DNA of 8,971 nt from contig CAJTYS010000081.1 in the NCBI GenBank assembly GCA_910583765.1, positions 1-8,971 on the forward strand, given 5' to 3'. The notes below the pieces were generated by a model. It was not told the DNA's origin, made no database searches, and saw nothing but the letters and a program-made list of their open reading frames with translations. Made by a program: the position numbers and the translations under genes. This DNA comes from an uncultured Eubacteriales bacterium (lineage in GTDB: Bacteria > Bacillota > Clostridia > Peptostreptococcales > Anaerovoracaceae). Below are positions 5,794 to 8,971 of the stretch, one piece after another; positions within the stretch are counted from its first letter, which is position 1, and each line of letters begins with the position of its first letter.

Positions 5794-7088
5794 TGACGGC
5801 TTTCACGGAAGAGCGATGGTTTCTTTTGATGTGGTGGCTCCTGGTCAATGGGGCCATGTATTATCTGGCTTTCGACTTTTTGCTGCGAGTCACAGGGGCA
5901 AAGGGCAGGCGGTACCTTCCTTTATGGCTGGGAATCTGCAGCGGCATGACGCTGTGCGCTTTTTGCTTTCAGATTCCAGGCATGTTCTTTCTCTATGTCT
6001 TGTGCCTGGCTGTCTTTGGGCGGCTGCTTTTGAAAATCCCTTGGGTGCGTCTGTCGGCTCCAGCGGCCATTGTTTTCACGCTCCATACGTTTCTGGAAGG
6101 AGAGATGGCGGTGATCCTGGCCTTCCTTTCCGCCAATGTGGAATTGGGCGCTTACGGCGGCCTTGCGCAGATGAGCCTGTCACTGGCATCCGCGGCGCTG
6201 TTTTTCCTGCTGCTGTCCTGGATCTGGAAAACCTATGCGAAGGCCCTGCGCCAGCCCATGTCATCGTATCTCTATGTTTTACTCCTTCCATGTGCGGCGT
6301 TCCTGCTGGCGGTCCGTTATGGGCTGAGGCTGGACAGTCCGGCTTTTGCGGCGCATCTTTCCTCCTTTGGTCTGAATGCCAGCCTTACTGCGGTGCTGGT
6401 CATGACTGGAGCCATGGGACTTTGCCTCCTGATGATCAAAGTCTTTTGCCAGCTGATCTCCCTGAGCGGCCATGAGCAGGAAGCGGCTTTGTTGGCAGAG
6501 CAGCTGGAAGGGCAGAAGACCTATCTGGAAGAAGCCAGAAAGCGGAACCAAGCTTATGCGTCTTTTCAGCATGACCTGGACAATCATCTGCTGGTGCTGT
6601 CCGGCCTGCTGCGAAAGCAGCGCTATGAAGAGGCGGGCAAGTTCGCGGAAAAGCTCCATGAAAGCTGCGCGCCGCTGTCCGTTTCCATACCCACAGGAGC
6701 GCCAGCCTTAGACGTGCTGCTGCAAGAAAAGATCAGTCATGCCCGGCGAAGCGGCATCAAAGTTTCCTGGGACGTGAGGATTCCAGAGAGTTTTCAGGGA
6801 GACGCACTGGATCTATGCGTGGTGTTTTCTAATATCCTGGACAACGCCATCCATGCCTGCGTAAAGGCCAGCTGCCAAGAGCCTGCTTTGTGGATTTCCA
6901 CAAAGGCCAGAGGAAGCTTTTTAGTGATCGAAGGGCGCAATCACGCTGCTGTGCGCAAGGGGCAGGAGATCAAGCCGGGGATTGGCTTGAACAATGTCCG
7001 GGCCATTGCCGAGAAATACCAGGGGACCATGGATCTGGAAACAAGTGAGGGGATGTTTCGCATCAGCGTACTGCTGTGTTCTGGATGA
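5793..7088 (+). CDS. AgrC-like GHKL sensor histidine kinase with multi-helix membrane domain
   Basis: This 431-residue kinase is the partner of the LytTR regulator. The N-terminal half (about 8-222) is six or seven hydrophobic helices without a large extracellular domain, as in AgrC-type peptide receptors. A short helix (about 228-255) leads to the phosphorylation site FQHDLDNHLLVL with His260. The ATP-binding domain is of the HATPase_c_5 type, with SNILDNAIHAC (Asn347, Asn351) and the glycine box PGIGLNNVRAIAEKYQG (about 395-411). The classical G1 box is replaced by VIEGRNH, as expected for this subfamily. Translation is taken from ATG 5793, which overlaps the regulator stop (TGATG) and has AAAGGAG (5779-5785) 7 nt upstream. 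A GTG at 5772 would add seven residues but has no such site. No agrB/agrD-like peptide genes flank it, so the ligand must come from elsewhere or be of another kind. Confidence 0.93.
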   Translation: MTAFTEERWFLLMWWLLVNGAMYYLAFDFLLRVTGAKGRRYLPLWLGICSGMTLCAFCFQIPGMFFLYVLCLAVFGRLLLKIPWVRLSAPAAIVFTLHTFLEGEMAVILAFLSANVELGAYGGLAQMSLSLASAALFFLLLSWIWKTYAKALRQPMSSYLYVLLLPCAAFLLAVRYGLRLDSPAFAAHLSSFGLNASLTAVLVMTGAMGLCLLMIKVFCQLISLSGHEQEAALLAEQLEGQKTYLEEARKRNQAYASFQHDLDNHLLVLSGLLRKQRYEEAGKFAEKLHESCAPLSVSIPTGAPALDVLLQEKISHARRSGIKVSWDVRIPESFQGDALDLCVVFSNILDNAIHACVKASCQEPALWISTKARGSFLVIEGRNHAAVRKGQEIKPGIGLNNVRAIAEKYQGTMDLETSEGMFRISVLLCSG

Positions 7089-7159
7089 TTGTTCCAGGTG
7101 ACAATTTGAGAAACCAGAGGCCCTCTTGACATCGCAGAGAAGAAACAGAGATGACCAAT

Positions 7160-7193
7160 GCCGTTCACGAAGCAGGAAGGACCGGCTGCGCAA
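7160..7193. promoter_or_regulatory. Third copy of the LytTR-type motif, upstream of the small coiled-coil gene
   Basis: GCCGTTCACGAAG (7160-7172) matches the 4938 repeat at 11 of 13 positions. Exactly 21 bp further on (7181-7193) a weak second copy keeps CC, CG and AA (7 of 13). The TATAAA at 7224 is one helical turn closer to the second repeat than the -10 is in the regulator promoter. A common regulator is inferred. Confidence 0.4.
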
Positions 7194-7223
7194 GCCCTCT
7201 TTTTTCTGAAAAAGCGCATCCGA

Positions 7224-7229
7224 TATAAA
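7224..7229 (+). promoter_or_regulatory. Candidate -10 for the small coiled-coil gene
   Basis: TATAAA lies 45 bp before ATG 7274. The -35 position 17 bp upstream (TTTTTC) is poor, as expected for a promoter that needs an activator. A consensus TTGACA further up at 7126-7131 has no matching -10 and may be chance. Confidence 0.35.
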
Positions 7230-7273
7230 AGGTGAGAGCTTTTGGGATGATTTTTCGGAATGGAGGACGTATG

Positions 7274-7630
7274 ATGTCAATACAGGGAAAACCCGGCTAT
7301 GTCAATCCTTTGTCCATGCTGGGAAGCAAACAGGATAAAGCCCAGGAACTGCAAAACAAGCGGCAGCAGCTGCAAAACGAGATGCTGCTCAGAAAAGCCA
7401 TGAGCGCGGAAACCGGGGGCATGCCAGTGGAGGAAGAAAAGGCCATGGAAAAACGGCTGGAAGAGCTTTCGCAGGAGCTGCGGGTGGAAAAGGGCAATGT
7501 GGATGTTTATGAGAAGGGGGAGGAAACCTTAAAAGAGGCCGGTATCTATCAGCTGAAACAGGAAGCGGGAAATAAGCGAGAAGCTGCCTTTATTCCTTAT
7601 GATGGGGCCTTTGGCGGCCAGAGGCAGTGA
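7274..7630 (+). CDS. Small hydrophilic coiled-coil protein of unknown function
   Basis: I do not recognise a domain in this 118-residue protein. After MSIQGKPGYVNPLSMLG comes a long charged helical stretch (about 18-85) rich in Lys, Glu and Gln with heptad-like leucines (KRQQLQNEMLLRKAM, EKRLEELSQELRVEKG), probably a coiled coil. A less helical tail follows (DVYEKGEE, IYQLKQE, AAFIPYDGAFGG). There is no signal peptide, membrane helix or cysteine, so it is probably cytoplasmic, or exported without a signal. GGAGG at 7262-7266 is 7 nt from ATG 7274 and 4 nt from the adjacent in-frame ATG 7271. The first is preferred, but either is possible. It lies 185 bp after the kinase and has its own candidate promoter with the LytTR-type motif, which makes it a likely output of that system. 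The coding frame is well supported by the Shine-Dalgarno and composition. Function is unknown. Confidence 0.75.
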   Translation: MSIQGKPGYVNPLSMLGSKQDKAQELQNKRQQLQNEMLLRKAMSAETGGMPVEEEKAMEKRLEELSQELRVEKGNVDVYEKGEETLKEAGIYQLKQEAGNKREAAFIPYDGAFGGQRQ

Positions 7631-7704
7631 TTGGCCCTTTCGTGTAGAATGAAAAACTTGCGTTTGATGCAGAGACGGTGTTATTAAGGCGGCAGGTTCA
7701 GAAC

Positions 7705-7764
7705 GCTATAGCAAGAGAAATAGAGAAAAACATCCCAGGAGTTTTCTGAAAGCAAGCTATAGCA
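7705..7764. repeat. Two GCTATAGCA boxes between convergent genes
   Basis: GCTATAGCA, which contains the perfect palindrome GCTATAGC, occurs at 7705-7713 and 7756-7764, 51 bp apart, in the gap between the coiled-coil gene and the convergent LuxR gene. No clear intrinsic terminator is visible in 7631-7776. The two boxes could pair to form a long-loop stem, or be protein sites. Confidence 0.35.
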
Positions 7765-7776
7765 GACCGCACCCGT

Positions 7777-8742
7777 TCACTCCATCACCTTTGCCATCAA
7801 TTCATAGCGGCTGCGGACTTCTGTTTTCTGGAAAATGTGGTTCATATGCCGCTTCACAGTATTGTCGGAAATAAACAGAGCTTCCGCGATCTCAGGATTG
7901 TTCAGGCCTTGGCAGACGCACGCCAGGACTTCCGTTTCCCGTTTGGTCAGGTGAAATTCACTGGCAAAGGCTTCGATGAGCGCTTCCCGATCAGGGGCAG
8001 GGCCATTCAAGACGATTTCAAAAGGGGATTTTTTGAAAAGGAAAAACAGGATCGCCATATCCAAAAGAAAACAGATGACAAAGATGGGATCCATCACCAT
8101 GCGGTCAAAAAAAGTCCCTTTGATCTCATTGACAGAAATGAAATCAAAGAGGAGGATCCAGAGCATATAAAGGATCAGCAGCCCGCTTAACACCAGCTTC
8201 CCATTGCGGTAGGGTCCTTTATCCTGTGAGCGGAGGGCAAAAAAGAGGGAAGCCGCGCCAATGAATATGACAGCCAGAGCGAACAATGCGTTCAGTGCGA
8301 TCACGCAGTCTTTGATGATTTCCTGATCAAAATACAGGCTGCCGTCAGTGCCGCGATAACGGCCCGCGAACAGGATGATGCCTTCGGAAAGGATCCCGTA
8401 ACAGATGATAGCAAGCGTAGTCCATTTCGCGTTGATGATGGGTTTGTGGGAAGAAAATGGAGCAAAAGCCGCAAGGGTATGGAGCCATGCGGCGATGAAT
8501 CCAAAATAAAAAGCATCTGAAAGAACATTGAGACATTTCAGCAGGAAAGCGCTGCGAAAGTTATACTCGAAATAATAATAGAGAAAAGCGAAAACCATGT
8601 GCAGCAGCAAAAAAAGGCTCAGGTTCCGCAGGCTGCTTTTCATATCGCTTTTATTCTTCATGGAAAGGATCATTGCGACTAAGGTGACAGCAGTCATGCC
8701 CATAATAATAAATATAGTGGTGATCAATAAAACAGGTGTCAT
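7777..8742 (-). CDS. Membrane-embedded LuxR-family transcriptional regulator (seven-helix N-terminus)
   Basis: This 321-residue protein fuses about seven transmembrane helices (near 4-27, 40-59, 67-92, 105-125, 146-170, 182-202, 218-237) to a C-terminal LuxR/GerE helix-turn-helix (about 262-321). The HTH carries LTKRETEVLACVCQGLNNPEIAEALF and the recognition part ISDNTVKRHMNHIFQK. One-component membrane LuxR proteins of this layout are common in Coriobacteriia and some Clostridia, usually beside a gene they are thought to control. There is no receiver or kinase domain. The start is taken at complement ATG 8742 because GGAG lies 6 nt upstream (TATGGAGAAAAGCATG). A longer frame from 8784 starts inside the leader hairpin and has no ribosome site. 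It is transcribed from its own strong promoter downstream of the amidohydrolase gene on the same strand. Family is certain. Ligand and target are unknown. Confidence 0.9.
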   Translation of the reverse strand: MTPVLLITTIFIIMGMTAVTLVAMILSMKNKSDMKSSLRNLSLFLLLHMVFAFLYYYFEYNFRSAFLLKCLNVLSDAFYFGFIAAWLHTLAAFAPFSSHKPIINAKWTTLAIICYGILSEGIILFAGRYRGTDGSLYFDQEIIKDCVIALNALFALAVIFIGAASLFFALRSQDKGPYRNGKLVLSGLLILYMLWILLFDFISVNEIKGTFFDRMVMDPIFVICFLLDMAILFFLFKKSPFEIVLNGPAPDREALIEAFASEFHLTKRETEVLACVCQGLNNPEIAEALFISDNTVKRHMNHIFQKTEVRSRYELMAKVME

Positions 8743-8755
8743 GCTTTTCTCCATA

Positions 8756-8820
8756 ATAATAAACCGATGGGTGCCCTTGTCCATTTGACAAGGGACGTGT
8801 CATCCACACCGGTTTATTAT
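8756..8820. repeat. Perfect 11-bp inverted repeat spanning the luxR promoter and leader
   Basis: ATAATAAACCG (8756-8766) is mirrored by CGGTTTATTAT (8810-8820). The right arm covers almost all of the -10 hexamer (8816-8821), while the left arm lies just before the Shine-Dalgarno of the luxR gene. The arms are 54 bp apart, close to five helical turns. Because transcription should begin near 8809, the arms act as DNA sites rather than as one RNA stem. Paired operators, possibly for the LuxR protein itself, are a reasonable inference. Confidence 0.6.
8774..8794 (-). promoter_or_regulatory. Leader hairpin nested inside the inverted repeat
   Basis: CCCTTGTC (8774-8781) and GACAAGGG (8787-8794) form a perfect 8-bp stem with a 5-nt loop, extended after an internal loop by CATC/GATG (8801-8804 with 8766-8769). 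It falls inside the predicted 5' leader of the luxR mRNA and is nearly concentric with the outer inverted repeat. There is no T-run after it, so it is not a simple terminator. Confidence 0.6.
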
Positions 8821-8844
8821 AGCTTTATTTTGGCGATTCGTCAA
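8816..8844 (-). promoter_or_regulatory. Near-consensus sigma-A promoter of the luxR gene
   Basis: On the minus strand TTGACG (8844-8839) and a perfect TATAAT (8821-8816) are 17 bp apart. A small inverted repeat (CGTCA 8839-8843 with TGACG 8854-8858) overlaps the -35, and the 11-bp repeat overlaps the -10. Such a strong promoter with two overlapping palindromes is more likely repressed than activated. Confidence 0.8.
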
Positions 8845-8862
8845 TTTTCGGCCTGACGATAA

Positions 8863-8971
8863 TTATTTCTCATTACCATCATACACGATGTTTCCATCAA
8901 AGACTGTGGCCTTGACTTTCGGGAGTTTGACACCAGAAGGATGGGAAAAAACGCAGAAAGCATTGAAATCG
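8863..8971 (-). CDS. Probable amidohydrolase, C-terminal end only
   Basis: The minus-strand frame ending at the TAA complement of 8863-8865 reads 35 residues before leaving the window. They include FSHPSGVKLPKVKATVFDG and NIVYDGNEK at the C-terminus. The pattern V-K-x-T-x-x-D-G-x-x-V-Y-D is typical of the closing beta strands of the amidohydrolase (dihydroorotase, imidazolonepropionase, aminoacylase) superfamily, where it forms part of the small composite domain. No catalytic residue is inside the window, so substrate cannot be judged. It lies 120 bp upstream of the luxR gene on the same strand, and no clear terminator is seen between them. The pair may therefore be functionally linked, with the LuxR protein regulating the hydrolase. 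Family call moderate, orientation and stop firm. Confidence 0.6.
   Translation of the reverse strand, partial: DFNAFCVFSHPSGVKLPKVKATVFDGNIVYDGNEK

Noticed and set aside
5816..6475. Long forward frame inside the AgrC-like kinase gene
   Set aside because: It is a shadow in another frame of the kinase coding region, which shows clear family motifs and membrane helices. The shadow has no recognisable domain.
7126..7131. TTGACA as -35 of the coiled-coil gene
   Set aside because: No -10-like hexamer lies 16-19 bp downstream.
7184..7205. GGCT/AGCC hairpin followed by a T-run as terminator of the LytTR operon
   Set aside because: The stem is only 4 bp and overlaps the repeat motif. It is too weak to call.
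6921..7280. Reverse-strand frames over the kinase 3' end and the following gap
   Set aside because: They overlap the conserved PGIGLNNV box of the kinase on the other strand and show no ribosome site or family pattern.
7773..7780. CCGTTCAC as a further LytTR site
   Set aside because: It lies at the 3' end of the luxR coding region and just past it, lacks the CGAA half and has no partner at 21 bp.
8743..8784. 14-residue extension of the LuxR protein from 8784
   Set aside because: The codon lies in the loop of the leader hairpin without a ribosome site, and GGAG precedes the ATG at 8742.

Overview
The window looks like a chromosomal segment from a low-to-moderate GC Gram-positive bacterium, most likely a gut Clostridia (Lachnospiraceae/Eubacteriales type). 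The grounds are near-consensus Shine-Dalgarno sequences (AGGAGGTGA, GGAGG), TTGACA/TATAAT-type and extended -10 promoters, a TTG start, an AgrC-like GHKL kinase with a LytTR regulator, a lipoprotein D,D-carboxypeptidase and a seven-helix membrane LuxR protein. No phylogenetic marker is present, so the genus is not assigned.

Layout. (1) 1-855 (+): a decayed DUF1016/YhcG-family PDDEXK nuclease gene. It is cut by an in-frame amber codon at 265-267 and, apparently, by a frameshift near nt 45, and its base composition is more AT-rich than the rest. (2) 856-1173: a gap with a weak terminator, a 21-bp direct repeat, a strong bidirectional terminator, an extended -10 promoter and a structured leader. 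(3) 1174-4011 (+): a three-gene overlapping operon encoding an OmpR-type response regulator, a HAMP/HisKA sensor kinase and an unrecognised membrane-anchored extracytoplasmic protein. (4) 4109-4927 (+): a VanY-type zinc D,D-carboxypeptidase lipoprotein, whose promoter closely resembles that of operon 3. (5) 5089-7088 (+): a LytTR response regulator and an AgrC-like six- or seven-helix GHKL kinase, joined by a TGATG overlap. (6) 7274-7630 (+): a small coiled-coil protein of unknown function. (7) 7777-8742 (-): a membrane-embedded LuxR-type regulator with an almost consensus promoter embedded in nested inverted repeats. (8) 8863-8971 (-): the C-terminal end of a probable amidohydrolase that runs off the window.

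How the parts may work together. The window is dense in signalling: three separate sensory systems lie within about 7.8 kb. System A (1174-4927) looks like an envelope-sensing unit. The kinase and the anchored protein face outward, and the probable target is the D,D-carboxypeptidase, because its promoter shares a GATACAA-type 11-bp-period repeat with the promoter of the two-component operon. System B (5089-7630) looks like an AgrC/AgrA-type peptide-sensing pair without a visible pheromone gene. A 13-bp motif occurs twice, 21 bp apart, upstream of its promoter and again upstream of the small coiled-coil gene, which suggests autoregulation plus one linked target. System C (7777-8971, minus strand) is a one-component membrane LuxR regulator next to a catabolic hydrolase.

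The regulatory links rest on motif similarity and spacing seen by eye and are inference. The protein family calls rest on conserved catalytic or phospho-acceptor residues and are firm, except for the two unrecognised proteins at 3250-4011 and 7274-7630.
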